A DNA stretch of 64,000 bases from positions 8,691,501 to 8,755,500 of the forward strand of contig NZ_CP096255.1 of assembly GCF_011516635.5 (NCBI RefSeq), given 5' to 3'. The notes beneath the pieces are model-generated. The model searched no databases. It was not told where the DNA came from and saw nothing but the letters and a program-made list of their open reading frames with translations. Both the position numbers and the translations under genes were made by a program. This document shows positions 8,724 to 17,128 of this stretch, one piece after another; the first letter of the stretch is position 1, and every line of letters begins with the position of its first letter. The stretch is from Bradyrhizobium barranii subsp. apii (GTDB lineage Bacteria; Pseudomonadota; Alphaproteobacteria; Rhizobiales; Xanthobacteraceae).

Positions 8724-9743
8724 CTATTTGCTGAGAAGCTCTGCGACGTCGGCCTTGAGGAAGGCCTGGTCGCGCGGATTGTTGACGGGGTTGCCGGCGC
8801 GATGGCCGTGCAGCGACGGGATCGGATGCAGCACCGCCGATTTTGCGTTGACCAGCCTGCCGAGCTCGTCCTCATTGTCGCGGACATCGAAATAGCGGTC
8901 GGTCGCACCCGGCATCAGCAGCATGTGCGCCTTGATCGCGGCCAGCGCCCGATCGAGATCGCCGCCGAATGACGCGCAACGACTGATGTCACCGCGCTGC
9001 CAGATTCCGGCTTGCGCGAGGAGATCGTTGGCGTCACGCCGGGCAAAGGTCGCGTCCCAATTGCGGACCAGATAGTCCTCGAGCGAGGTGAAGCCCGCCT
9101 CGCGCCAGAGCTCGTCGCGATAGAAGCCGTGCGACATCGCCCAGCCGGCATAGACGCGTCCCATGGCGCGATAGCCGGCAACGGGCTTCTCGACGAAGCG
9201 GCCGTCGCGGAAGGCGGGATCACCGGTCAGCGCAGCCTTCACACTTTCGAGGAAGACGTAATTATAGGGCGCGCAGCGCGCACTGCCGCAGACCACCGCG
9301 GCCCGCGCGACCATGTCGGGATGCAGCGCCGCCCAATGATAGGTCTGCATGCCGCCCATCGACCAGCCATAGACCAGCGCGAGTTTTGTGATGCCGAAAC
9401 GCTCGGTCAGCAGCCGGTGCTGGATCGCGATGGCGTCGTGATAGGTGATTTGCGGGAATGGCGCCTCGCCGGAATTCGACGGCGAGGACGACAGGCCGTT
9501 GCCGAACAGGTTCGGGATGATGATGAAGTAGCGCGTAGGGTCGAGCACGCCATCGGGCCCGATCAGCCATTCCGTGTCGTAGTGTTGGGCGCTGAACGAG
9601 GTCGGGTAGAGGATGACGTTGTCCCTGGCGGGGCTGAGGGTGCCGTAGGTCTTGTAGGCGAGCTTCATCGCGGGGAAGACGGCGCCGGACTGAAGCGTGA
9701 CGTCGCCGGCTTCAAATATCTCGTAGTCGCGCTGCCCGGTCAT
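8724..9743 (-). CDS. MetX-like homoserine O-acetyltransferase family alpha/beta hydrolase
   Basis: A 339-residue alpha/beta-hydrolase-fold protein of the MetX clan. It opens with FEAGDVTLQSG and LAYKTYGTLS, carries the nucleophile elbow GWSMGG at about residue 126, the Asp in GATDRYFD and the His in SLHGHRAG near the C-terminus. True MetX enzymes are usually about 370 to 400 residues; this one is shorter and lacks some of the lid, so it may be one of the MetX-like hydrolases or acyltransferases of unknown substrate rather than the methionine-pathway enzyme. A 17-bp palindrome lies 103 bases upstream of the start. The split desaturase follows it closely on the same strand. Confidence 0.75.
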   Translation of the reverse strand: MTGQRDYEIFEAGDVTLQSGAVFPAMKLAYKTYGTLSPARDNVILYPTSFSAQHYDTEWLIGPDGVLDPTRYFIIIPNLFGNGLSSSPSNSGEAPFPQITYHDAIAIQHRLLTERFGITKLALVYGWSMGGMQTYHWAALHPDMVARAAVVCGSARCAPYNYVFLESVKAALTGDPAFRDGRFVEKPVAGYRAMGRVYAGWAMSHGFYRDELWREAGFTSLEDYLVRNWDATFARRDANDLLAQAGIWQRGDISRCASFGGDLDRALAAIKAHMLLMPGATDRYFDVRDNEDELGRLVNAKSAVLHPIPSLHGHRAGNPVNNPRDQAFLKADVAELLSK

Positions 9744-9845
9744 GGGTCCAACTCCCGCTCACGCGGCCGCAGGATGCGCCCGCCGAGACAACGATGCATT
9801 GTTCGTGCCGGACCGGCAAACGCATCGTTGCGTCGCGCTTAATAT

Positions 9846-9862
9846 CTGTACTTATAGTACAG
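9846..9862. promoter_or_regulatory. Palindrome CTGTAC-N5-GTACAG
   Basis: A perfect 6-bp inverted repeat with an AT-rich 5-base spacer, in the gap between the MetX-like gene and the end of the MBL-fold gene, both transcribed to the left. It overlaps an AT-rich patch that could hold the promoter of the MetX-like gene. A second inverted repeat (CAACGATGC at 9789 and GCATCGTTG at 9822) lies between it and the start codon and could form a leader hairpin. The cognate regulator is not identified. Confidence 0.45.
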
Positions 9863-9899
9863 TTATTAGATCAGAACAAGGGGGTTTGGTCGTCGCGCG

Positions 9900-10703
9900 T
9901 CAGGCGATGGCCGCGATGTATCGCTGCACGGACGCTGCGAATGCGGCCTTGGCACCTGAAGCGATGTTGCGGCCCCACCAGGCGCCGTAGATGCGGTCAA
10001 AGGCGAGCGGCTCCACAGCGACTGCGATCCGCCGCACCGCGGCGGCGTTGAGCGGCATGTAGTTCGGATAGGAGTACATGAAGCTGACGAAGCGGCGGTC
10101 CATCGTCACCTGCGCGATGTCGCCCGTGAGCAGCGCGCCCTTGCCATCCGCACCGCGCGCATGGTGCAGCATGGTGGCGCCCGCGAAATGACCGCCGGTG
10201 CGCAGCAGCAGCACATCGTCGGAGATGCGCTGCTGATCGCCGGTCCAATGCACGATCGAGGGATGCGGACGCGTCACCCATTGGCGATCATCGGCATGCA
10301 GATAGACCGGCACGCCGCCGAACGCCTCGCTCCAGTCGGCAAGCGCGCCATAGTAGTGTGGATGCGAGATCGCGATCGCCTTCAGCCCGCCGAGCGAACG
10401 CACATGCGCGATAGCTTCCGACGTCGCTAGCGGGACGCAGTCCCACATCAGACAGCCGTCGCCGAGCGGCACCAACAGCGCGCGCTGGCCGATCGCGAAG
10501 CTCGGCTCGGACCCGATGCCGGTGAGGCCGAGATCATCCCGCCAGGCAAGGCGGTGCCGTTCCGCCAGCGCTTCGCGTGTGAGGAAGGTTTGGCCCTTCC
10601 AGTTCACGAACTGCCGCTCGTCCTCGCAGATCGGACAGGATGCGGGCGGTTTTTCGCCTTCCGGAAATTGGGCGCCGCAGGTTTCGCAGGTCCAGAGAGG
10701 CAT
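9900..10703 (-). CDS. MBL-fold protein with N-terminal zinc ribbon, degenerate metal site
   Basis: A 267-residue protein. The first 25 or so residues form a rubredoxin-like zinc ribbon (CETC and CPIC pairs). The rest resembles a metallo-beta-lactamase fold: ISHPHYYGAL where active enzymes have HxHxDH, TGGHFAGATMLHH, and LLTGDIAQV. The Asp and His of the HxHxDH motif are replaced, so the second metal site is probably lost or altered. Related bacterial proteins are annotated as MBL-fold metallo-hydrolases of unknown function. The start at 10703 directly precedes the zinc ribbon; 29 upstream in-frame residues look non-coding. Confidence 0.75.
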   Translation of the reverse strand: MPLWTCETCGAQFPEGEKPPASCPICEDERQFVNWKGQTFLTREALAERHRLAWRDDLGLTGIGSEPSFAIGQRALLVPLGDGCLMWDCVPLATSEAIAHVRSLGGLKAIAISHPHYYGALADWSEAFGGVPVYLHADDRQWVTRPHPSIVHWTGDQQRISDDVLLLRTGGHFAGATMLHHARGADGKGALLTGDIAQVTMDRRFVSFMYSYPNYMPLNAAAVRRIAVAVEPLAFDRIYGAWWGRNIASGAKAAFAASVQRYIAAIA

Positions 10704-10937
10704 GGCCGTGATCCAGAAGAAGGAGGGGACACCCACGAGATGACGCCGTAGCCCTCCTCGCGAGTGCGGAGGAACCAACCCGGCTAGCACATGTTACTTT
10801 CCGGTCCGCCCCGGCGCCAGTTGGCCGGTCATGTGAGCCCGTCTTGTCAGCCCTGCTTGTGCAAGACCATTTCCGCCGGCCGTCATCCAACGCTCGATGG
10901 CTTCGCGCTCCCCTCCCCGCCGCTATCGGGCTGTCTT

Positions 10938-11147
10938 GGCTACAAGTTCGGCTATGTCGCCGTGTTCGTGCTGGCAGCCGCGTTCGGCGCCGTCGCGATT
11001 GCCTGCGTGCTGATGATCCCCGGAAAGGCGATCGACGATCGCGCCTCGCGCGGCTGCAACGAGGATGCCCCCGACAGCGCGCCGGATGCGTTCACCATGC
11101 TGCTCAAGCACCGGGCGCTGCTCGTGCTGGCGCTTTTTCATCTCGGC
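10938..11147 (+). pseudogene. Remnant of an MFS transporter
   Basis: About 70 codons read as an internal piece of a major facilitator protein: a membrane helix (GYKFGYVAVFVLAAAFGAVAIACVLMI), the cytoplasmic loop with PGKAIDDRA and a second helix start (LLKHRALLVLALFHLG). No start, no flanking helices and an abrupt end in unrelated sequence show it is a decayed fragment. It happens to be in frame with the AraC gene downstream, which creates a misleading 483-codon open frame. Confidence 0.7.
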
Positions 11148-11291
11148 ACACCAGGCTGCGGCACCAGGTCGCGGTCACAGGGCGTCATTGCGAGTGGCTT
11201 ATCACGCAATCCAGCCCTTTTGCGGTTGCGGCGCACCGGCCTGACGATACAACCTGCCGTAAATCGCCAACTAACCTGCCCTTCCCGATCG

Positions 11292-12242
11292 ATGATCCAG
11301 CCTCAACTCTCATTCGATGGCGACCCGAATGGCCAGGCCTATGAAAGCTGGCGCGAGCAGTTCTGCCGCCAGGTCGCCGACGTCGATTTCGTTCCGATCG
11401 GGGAAGGACGTGTTCACCGGACCATTTCACCGGCTATTCTTCCGCGCCTCCGACTCTCGGCTTCGTTCGGCACGCCGATGTCCTTCGTATCGCTGGGGAC
11501 GAACGACGAATTGGTGATCACGATGTCGCCGAATTCGGCGCTGAGCGGGACCATGGGACGACGTCCGCTGGAGGTCGCCGCCGGCGACGTCACGATCGGC
11601 GACCCCTCGATCAAGGGCGCCCATATCACCCAGACGACGCACGGCAACTTCCAGACCGCGCTACTGCCGCGCAAAGCGCTGCTGCGCGCGTGCCCGAATG
11701 CCGAGGACCTGATCGCGCAGTCGATCCCCGGCGCCAATCCGATCACGTCGATGTTCCTGCGATATTATGACCTCGCGCACACTTATGCCGACAAGCTCGC
11801 GCCAGCGGAGCTCGATGCGGTCTCGCAGCATTTGTTCGACCTCTCCGTGCTGATGATCGGAGCGCGCGGCGATGTCGCCGAGCAAGCTCGCATGCGCGGC
11901 CTTGCGGCGGCGCGTCTCGAAACCCTCAAATCCGACATCCTGGCCCAGCTCGACAACCCCGCGCTGTCGCTCACCGTCCTTTCAGCCGCGCACCGGATCA
12001 GCCCGCGCACGATTCAGTTGATGTTCGAGCAGGTCGGCATCACCTATAGCGGCTTCGTGCTGGAGCAGCGGCTGCTGCGCGCCGAGCGGCTGCTTCGAAA
12101 TCCAAACCTGCGCGCGCGCAAGATCATCGAGATCGCGCACCTCGCCGGCTTTCACGACGTTTCCTACTTCCACCGCGCATTCCGCCGCCGCTTCGGACGG
12201 ACGCCCGACGACGTCAGGAAGCTCTCCGGCGAGATGGGCTAA
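11292..12242 (+). CDS. AraC-family transcriptional regulator
   Basis: A 316-residue regulator. The N-terminal 200 residues form an AraC-binding-like ligand domain (AraC_binding_2 type), and the C-terminal 100 residues are a double HTH ending FHDVSYFHRAFRRRFGRTPDDVRKL, the classical AraC signature. I chose the ATG at 11292 because the open frame upstream consists of a transporter remnant and spacer. It converges on and overlaps by 4 bases the end of the MDR dehydrogenase gene. Targets are unknown. The neighbourhood is disturbed by decay, so its original partner may be lost. Confidence 0.88.
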   Translation: MIQPQLSFDGDPNGQAYESWREQFCRQVADVDFVPIGEGRVHRTISPAILPRLRLSASFGTPMSFVSLGTNDELVITMSPNSALSGTMGRRPLEVAAGDVTIGDPSIKGAHITQTTHGNFQTALLPRKALLRACPNAEDLIAQSIPGANPITSMFLRYYDLAHTYADKLAPAELDAVSQHLFDLSVLMIGARGDVAEQARMRGLAAARLETLKSDILAQLDNPALSLTVLSAAHRISPRTIQLMFEQVGITYSGFVLEQRLLRAERLLRNPNLRARKIIEIAHLAGFHDVSYFHRAFRRRFGRTPDDVRKLSGEMG

Positions 12243-13246
12243 GGAAACTCAACCACGATCTTGCCGAAGTGACCGCCCTGCTGCATCAGCCGCAACGCGT
12301 CCGGCACGGCATCGAAGCCGAACGCACGGTCGATCACCGGCTTCATGCCGTTGCGGCCTATCGCGGCCGTCATCCCCTCGAACATCCGACGGCTGCCGAC
12401 TGACAGGCCGATGACGTGCAGGTTCTTGGAGAACAGGCTCGGTATCGCGATCTGCTGCGAGACGCCGGTGAGCACGCCGATCACCAGAATGTTGCCACCG
12501 ACCCTGATAGCCTCGAGCGACTGCGCAAAGGTATCCTTGCCGCCGACCTCGACGACGTGGTCGACGCCGCCGCCGGTCCAGTCGGCCGCCGCCTTGCCCC
12601 ATTCCGGCACCGAACGATAGTTGATGGTGTGGTCGGCGCCGAGCGTTTTGGCACGTTCGAGCTTCTCGTCGCTCGACGACGTCACGATCACGCTCGCGCC
12701 GGCGAGCTTTGCGAATTGCAGCGCGAAGATCGAGACACCGCCGGTGCCCTGCACCAGCACGGTGTCACCGGGTTTCACCCTGGCCTCCTCGAACAGCGCG
12801 CGCCACGCCGTGAGTCCGGCGCAGGGCAGCGTCGCCGCTTCCAGGAATGAAAGGTGCGATGGAATGCGGCTGACGCCCTCGGCATCGGGCAGCATCACCT
12901 CCTGCAACACGCCCGGTCGCGTACCGCCGAGCGCATAGCGGCGGCTTGTCGCCGACACCTTCCCGTCGATCCAGGACTGGAAGAACATCGGACAGACGCG
13001 ATCGCCAACCGCGATGCGGGCAACGCCGTCACCAACCGCGATGACTTCGCCGGCACCGTCCGAGAACGGGATCAGCGGCAATCTCGTGACGCCGCCCTTG
13101 CCCTGCACCGTGAGCAGATCACGATAGTTGAGCGATGCCGCCTTCATCCGCACCGCGACCTGGCCGGGGCCAGGCGTGGGCTCGGGCAGATCGACCAGCT
13201 CCAACCCCTCGATCGACCAGTCGCGCGCGACCTGCCAGACCTTCAT
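12239..13246 (-). CDS. Zinc-independent MDR alcohol dehydrogenase/quinone reductase-like
   Basis: A 335-residue medium-chain dehydrogenase. It has the GroES-like N-terminal domain (LNYRDLL near residue 45, FSDGAGEVIAVGDGV, GDRV) and a Rossmann domain with VLVQGTGGVSIFALQFAKLAGA for NAD(P) binding. The catalytic and structural zinc Cys clusters are not visible, so it likely belongs to the zinc-free branch that reduces quinones or enones. The ATG at 13246 gives the standard MKVWQV start. It lies 16 bases downstream of the acyl-CoA ligase gene on the same strand and probably belongs to that operon under the GntR regulator. Confidence 0.87.
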   Translation of the reverse strand: MKVWQVARDWSIEGLELVDLPEPTPGPGQVAVRMKAASLNYRDLLTVQGKGGVTRLPLIPFSDGAGEVIAVGDGVARIAVGDRVCPMFFQSWIDGKVSATSRRYALGGTRPGVLQEVMLPDAEGVSRIPSHLSFLEAATLPCAGLTAWRALFEEARVKPGDTVLVQGTGGVSIFALQFAKLAGASVIVTSSSDEKLERAKTLGADHTINYRSVPEWGKAAADWTGGGVDHVVEVGGKDTFAQSLEAIRVGGNILVIGVLTGVSQQIAIPSLFSKNLHVIGLSVGSRRMFEGMTAAIGRNGMKPVIDRAFGFDAVPDALRLMQQGGHFGKIVVEFP

Positions 13247-13262
13247 GGCGACCGCTCCGTGC

Positions 13263-14876
13263 TTACGCTCCAAAATTCTTCTGGATCGCCTTGTCGAGCG
13301 TCTCGCCGCCGACGAAGCGCTGGCGCAGCTCGCGCTTGAGCAGCTTGCCGCTCGGGTTCTGCGGCAGGCTGTCGACGAAGATGACGCGCTTGGGCACCTT
13401 GAAATGCGCCATCTGGCCGGCGCAGTGCTTGATGACGGCATCCTCGTCGAGCGTCTCGCCGGTCTTGACCACGACGATCGCGGTCACCGCCTCGATCCAG
13501 CGCGGATCGGGCAGGCCGACGACGGCAACTTCCGACACCGCGGGGATGCGGTAGACCATTTCCTCGACCTCGCGACTGGCGACATTCTCGCCGCCGGTCT
13601 TGATCATGTCCTTGACTCGGTCGACCACGGTGATGTGGCCCTCGGCATCGACGGTGGCGAGATCGCCGGAGTGAAACCAGCCGCCGGAGAACGCCGCCGC
13701 GGTCTTCACGGGGTCATTGTAATAGCCGGAGAGCAGATGCGGCGAGCGGTGCACGATCTCCCCGACCTCGCCGACTTTCACATCTTCCATCGCGGTGTTG
13801 ACCACGCGCGTCTCGACATTGAGCACGGGCTTGCCGGCCGAGCCGGCCTTGCGCAGCTGGTCCTCGGGCCGCAGCACGGTCGCGAGTGGCGCGATCTCGG
13901 TCTGGCCGTAGAAATTCCAGAATTTTACGGCGGGCAGGCGACGCTGGAGTTCGAGCAAGACTTCCACCGGCATGATCGAAGCGCCGTAATAGCCCTTCTG
14001 CAAGGTCGACAGATCGGTCTTGTCGAAATTCGGCGAGCGCAGCATCGCGATCCAGATCGTCGGCGGTGCGAAGAACGAGGTGATCTTGTGCGCCTGGATC
14101 AGCGCCAGGATGTTGTCGGCGGTCGGCTTGCCCGTGATCACGCCGGAGGCGCCGAGATAGATTTGCGGCCCCAGGAAGACGTCGAGCTGGGCGCAGTGAT
14201 AGAGCGGCAGCGCGTGCAGGAACTTGTCGTCCGCGCTCATGCCGCCGTCGATGATGCAGCTGACGTACTGCCACATCACGGCTTCATGGGTCAGCATCGC
14301 GCCCTTGGGCAGCGATTCGGTGCCGCTGGTGTAGACGATCTGTGCGAGATCGCGGCTGTCGACGGAAGCCTCCAAGAACGAGCCGTCGGGGCTGAGGAGA
14401 TCGTCGAAAGTGGTGAGACCCGCGGGCGCGGATGCCGGATCCTCGCCCGGCAGCCAGATCATCTTCTCGACCGCGCAATCCCTGGCGCTTGCGGCCTTCG
14501 CCGGCTCGACGAAGTCGGGGCCGGTCGCGAGCAGCTTTGCGCCGGAGCTCTTCAGGATGAAATTGATCTCATCCGGGTTGAGCATGAAATTGATCGGCAC
14601 CAGCACCGCACCGATCCGCGCCAGCGCGAAGCGCAACGCCGCAAACGCATGCGAATTGCGCGAGAGCACGGCAACGCGATCGCCCTTGCTGACGCCGAGA
14701 CCGAGCAGGCCGCGTCCGAGCCGGTTGCAGATCGCGTCCATCTCGGCAAACGTCCCGCTCACATCGCCGCAGCTCACTGCGAGCTTGTTCGGCTCGCGGC
14801 CTGCCGAGCGGCGCAAGAGATCGCCGATGGAGTGCTCGCGCGCTTTCGAGATGGTGGCCGCGATGTCGCCGGTCAT
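13263..14876 (-). CDS. AMP-forming acyl-CoA synthetase
   Basis: A 537-residue ANL-superfamily ligase. Core motifs are present: the P-loop-like YTSGTESLPKGAML (about residue 180), FYGQTE (A5, about 320), GGWFHSGD (about 400), and the C-terminal catalytic Lys in NPSGKLLKREL (about 515). Activates a carboxylic acid to its CoA thioester. The chain length or aromatic nature of the acid cannot be read from sequence. It sits between a GntR/FCD regulator and an MDR dehydrogenase on the same strand, and a Liv-type binding protein is divergent, so a carboxylate taken up from outside is a plausible substrate. Confidence 0.9.
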   Translation of the reverse strand: MTGDIAATISKAREHSIGDLLRRSAGREPNKLAVSCGDVSGTFAEMDAICNRLGRGLLGLGVSKGDRVAVLSRNSHAFAALRFALARIGAVLVPINFMLNPDEINFILKSSGAKLLATGPDFVEPAKAASARDCAVEKMIWLPGEDPASAPAGLTTFDDLLSPDGSFLEASVDSRDLAQIVYTSGTESLPKGAMLTHEAVMWQYVSCIIDGGMSADDKFLHALPLYHCAQLDVFLGPQIYLGASGVITGKPTADNILALIQAHKITSFFAPPTIWIAMLRSPNFDKTDLSTLQKGYYGASIMPVEVLLELQRRLPAVKFWNFYGQTEIAPLATVLRPEDQLRKAGSAGKPVLNVETRVVNTAMEDVKVGEVGEIVHRSPHLLSGYYNDPVKTAAAFSGGWFHSGDLATVDAEGHITVVDRVKDMIKTGGENVASREVEEMVYRIPAVSEVAVVGLPDPRWIEAVTAIVVVKTGETLDEDAVIKHCAGQMAHFKVPKRVIFVDSLPQNPSGKLLKRELRQRFVGGETLDKAIQKNFGA

Positions 14877-14944
14877 GTGCTCCTCCGTGTGATGTCTCTA
14901 TTTGTTGGATTTCTTGGCTGAAATCTTGCGTCTTCATCAGGCGC

Positions 14945-15712
14945 CTATCTGCGCCGGGCCGCCTGGGCGTGCTCCATGTACATGTGCTCGACCGACCGAT
15001 CGAGCGAGGCGATTTTCTCGAAACCGCGCCGCCAGTCCTGCAAGTGCCGGCGCGTCCAGAGCACGCCCGCCTCGCGGTCGCGGCGGCGGATTGCGTCGAT
15101 CAGATGGCGATGCGCGGCGACGAGGCGTGGGCCGCCTTCGGCAACGCCGGTCACGATCATCTCTGTGGTCGGATAGAACAGCTGCGCCGCCGGCTCGCGT
15201 GCGAGCTGGAGCACGCGGTTCTGCGAGGCCTTGGCGACCAGCACGTGGAATTCGGCATCGCATTCGGCAAGCGTGGCCGGATCGCCGACCACGGCCTCGC
15301 TGCGCACGAGATTGTTGGTGAGCTCGGCGAGGTTCTCTTCGGTCGCCCGCTCCACCGCGCCTTCGATGCTCGCCACCTCCAGCGTCATCGAGGCCTCGTA
15401 GAGCTCGCGGAACGTCACCTCGTGCAGCACCAGTGCGCGGCTCAGGCGGCTTGCGAGCTTGGTGTAGCGCGGCAGGCAGGCGTGCAGACGGCGCGAGGAA
15501 TCGCGGCTGATCAAGCCGCCCTCCTCCAGCACGCGGATGCCTTCGCGAATGGTCGAGCGGTTGACACCGAACTGGCGCACCAGATCATGCTCGGTGCCGA
15601 TGGGATCGCCGGGCTTGATGCGCCCATTGACGATCTCGCGCTCGATGGCGTCGGCGACTTTCTGATAGGCCGGCGCGACATCGATCGGACGGAAGAGCGG
15701 CGAAATCGGCAC
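14945..15712 (-). CDS. GntR-family (FCD/FadR-type) regulator
   Basis: A 255-residue regulator with a winged HTH at about residues 10 to 75 (YQKVADAIEREIVNGRIKPGDPI, then GVNRSTIREGIRVLEEGGLI) and an all-helical FCD ligand domain with the metal-binding pattern (AECDAEFHVLVAKAS and later VAAHRHLIDAI). I prefer the GTG at 15712, which has GGGGG 5 bases upstream, to the TTG at 15724. Two TTGTC-n-GACAA palindromes in the divergent promoter fit the FCD-family site pattern, suggesting autoregulation and control of the binding-protein gene. The effector is unknown, probably a carboxylate or CoA derivative from this pathway. Confidence 0.88.
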   Translation of the reverse strand: MPISPLFRPIDVAPAYQKVADAIEREIVNGRIKPGDPIGTEHDLVRQFGVNRSTIREGIRVLEEGGLISRDSSRRLHACLPRYTKLASRLSRALVLHEVTFRELYEASMTLEVASIEGAVERATEENLAELTNNLVRSEAVVGDPATLAECDAEFHVLVAKASQNRVLQLAREPAAQLFYPTTEMIVTGVAEGGPRLVAAHRHLIDAIRRRDREAGVLWTRRHLQDWRRGFEKIASLDRSVEHMYMEHAQAARRR

Positions 15713-15730
15713 GGTAGCCCCCAATGGCGA

Positions 15731-15741
15731 TTGTCCGACAA
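15731..15741. promoter_or_regulatory. GntR operator 1, TTGTCCGACAA
   Basis: A perfect palindrome immediately upstream of the GntR start codon. Same half-sites as the copy at 15830. FCD-type GntR proteins bind short sites of the form TNGTnnnACNA, so this is the likely autoregulatory site. Confidence 0.7.
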
Positions 15742-15829
15742 ACTATAGGATCGCCCCGAAGACGCGTCAAACTGCGTCATTCATGCCGCAGATGCAGCAA
15801 ATTGACTCCTGGGGAACCTCCCTCTAACT

Positions 15830-15840
15830 TTGTCGGACAA
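15830..15840. promoter_or_regulatory. GntR operator 2, TTGTCGGACAA
   Basis: A second perfect palindrome with flanking T and A matches (15829 to 15842), 38 bases before the start of the binding-protein gene. It lies where a repressor would block the promoter for that gene. It differs from operator 1 only in the central base. Confidence 0.7.
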
Positions 15841-15877
15841 AGGGACAGAATAGTCCCGTACAAGAGGAAACGTATCC

Positions 15878-17083
15878 ATGAGACCTATCGCAGCACTCGT
15901 GTCTGCGGCCGGCTTGCTGTCGGCTGCCCTGATCGTCCCCGCCTCCGCCCAGCAGACCCCGCTCAAGATCGGCGTGCTCTCCGACTTCTCCTCGGTCTAT
16001 TCCGACATCGGCGGCCAGGGGAATGTCGAAGCCACCAAGATGGCGATCGAGGATTTTGGCGGGCAGATGTTCGGCAAGCCGATCGAGATGGTCGCAGCCG
16101 ACGTGCTCAACAAGCCCGACGTCGCCTCCACCATCGCGCGCAAATGGTGGGAGACCGAGGGTGTCGACATGATCATCGACCTGCCCACTTCCGCCACCGC
16201 GCTCGCGGTGATGGAGCTGTCGAAGCAGTACGAGAAGGTGATGATCGTGACCGATGCGGCAAGCTCCGACATCACCGGAAAATCCTGCTCGCCCTACACC
16301 GCGCACTGGACCTACGACACCTATTCCAACGCCCACACCGTCGGCAGCGCCATCGTCAAGAACGGCGGCGACAGCTGGTTCTTCCTCACCGCGGACTACG
16401 TGTTCGGTCATTCGATCGAGCGCGACACCGGCGATGTGGTAAAGGCAGCCGGCGGCAAGGTGCTCGGCAGCGTCAAGCATCCGCTCAACACGGCCGATTT
16501 CTCGTCATTCCTGCTTCAGGCCCAGGCCTCCAAGGCCAAGATCATCGGGCTCGCCAACGGCGGCGGCGACACCATCAACGCGATCAAGCAGGCCGGCGAG
16601 TTCGGCATCGTCGCCGGCGGCCAGAACCTGGCTGCGATCGTGATGTTCATCTCCGACGTGCACAGCCTGGGGCTCAAGCTCGCGCAGGGCCTGATCATCA
16701 CCGAGGCCTATTACTGGGACCTCAATGACAAGACCCGTGCCTTCGGCAAGCGTTTCCAGGAGCGCATCAAGCGCATGCCGACGATGAACCAGGCCGCGAC
16801 CTACAGCGCCACGCTGCACTACCTCAAGGCCGTGCAGGCCGCCGGCACCAAGGACACCAAGACCGCGATGGCCAAGATGCGCGAGCTGCCGGTGAAGGAT
16901 GCCTTCACCGACAACGGCATCCTGCGCGAGGACGGCCGCATGGTGCACAGCATGTTCCTGTTCCAGGTGAAGAAGCCCGAGGAATCCAAGGGCCCGTGGG
17001 ACTATTACAAGCTGCTCGCCGAAGTGCCGGCCGACCAGGCGTTTCGGCCGCTGAAGGACGGCGGCTGCCCGCTGGTGAAGTAA
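15878..17083 (+). CDS. Liv-type (branched-chain amino acid class) ABC substrate-binding protein
   Basis: A 401-residue exported protein with a Sec signal peptide (MRPIAALVSAAGLLSAALIVPASAQQ) and a two-lobed type I periplasmic binding fold. It starts with LKIGVLSDFSSVYSDIGGQG, characteristic of the LivJ/K class that binds amino acids, amides and also aromatic or fatty acids. GAGGAA precedes the ATG. No Liv permease or ATPase gene lies next to it, so it must use components from elsewhere. It is divergent from the GntR regulator with operators between, which suggests it feeds the acyl-CoA ligase pathway opposite. Confidence 0.9.
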   Translation: MRPIAALVSAAGLLSAALIVPASAQQTPLKIGVLSDFSSVYSDIGGQGNVEATKMAIEDFGGQMFGKPIEMVAADVLNKPDVASTIARKWWETEGVDMIIDLPTSATALAVMELSKQYEKVMIVTDAASSDITGKSCSPYTAHWTYDTYSNAHTVGSAIVKNGGDSWFFLTADYVFGHSIERDTGDVVKAAGGKVLGSVKHPLNTADFSSFLLQAQASKAKIIGLANGGGDTINAIKQAGEFGIVAGGQNLAAIVMFISDVHSLGLKLAQGLIITEAYYWDLNDKTRAFGKRFQERIKRMPTMNQAATYSATLHYLKAVQAAGTKDTKTAMAKMRELPVKDAFTDNGILREDGRMVHSMFLFQVKKPEESKGPWDYYKLLAEVPADQAFRPLKDGGCPLVK

Positions 17084-17098
17084 CGCCGACAACGACGG

Positions 17099-17125
17099 AC
17101 CTGCATCGCCTCGCGCGGTGCAGGT
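17099..17125. terminator. Bidirectional hairpin terminator
   Basis: An 11-bp stem (ACCTGCATCGC pairing with GCGGTGCAGGT, one G-T wobble) and 5-base loop followed by TTCTCT. It lies between the convergent binding-protein gene (plus) and the AraC gene (minus). Confidence 0.6.
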
Positions 17126-17128
17126 TCT

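Noticed and set aside
9744..9899. Possible SAM-II riboswitch before the MetX-like gene
   Set aside because: The leader lacks the conserved SAM-II segments; only an inverted repeat and a palindrome are visible.
13128..14921. A 597-codon plus-strand frame across the acyl-CoA ligase
   Set aside because: Antisense shadow of a gene with clear ANL motifs; composition is His/Asp/Arg-biased.
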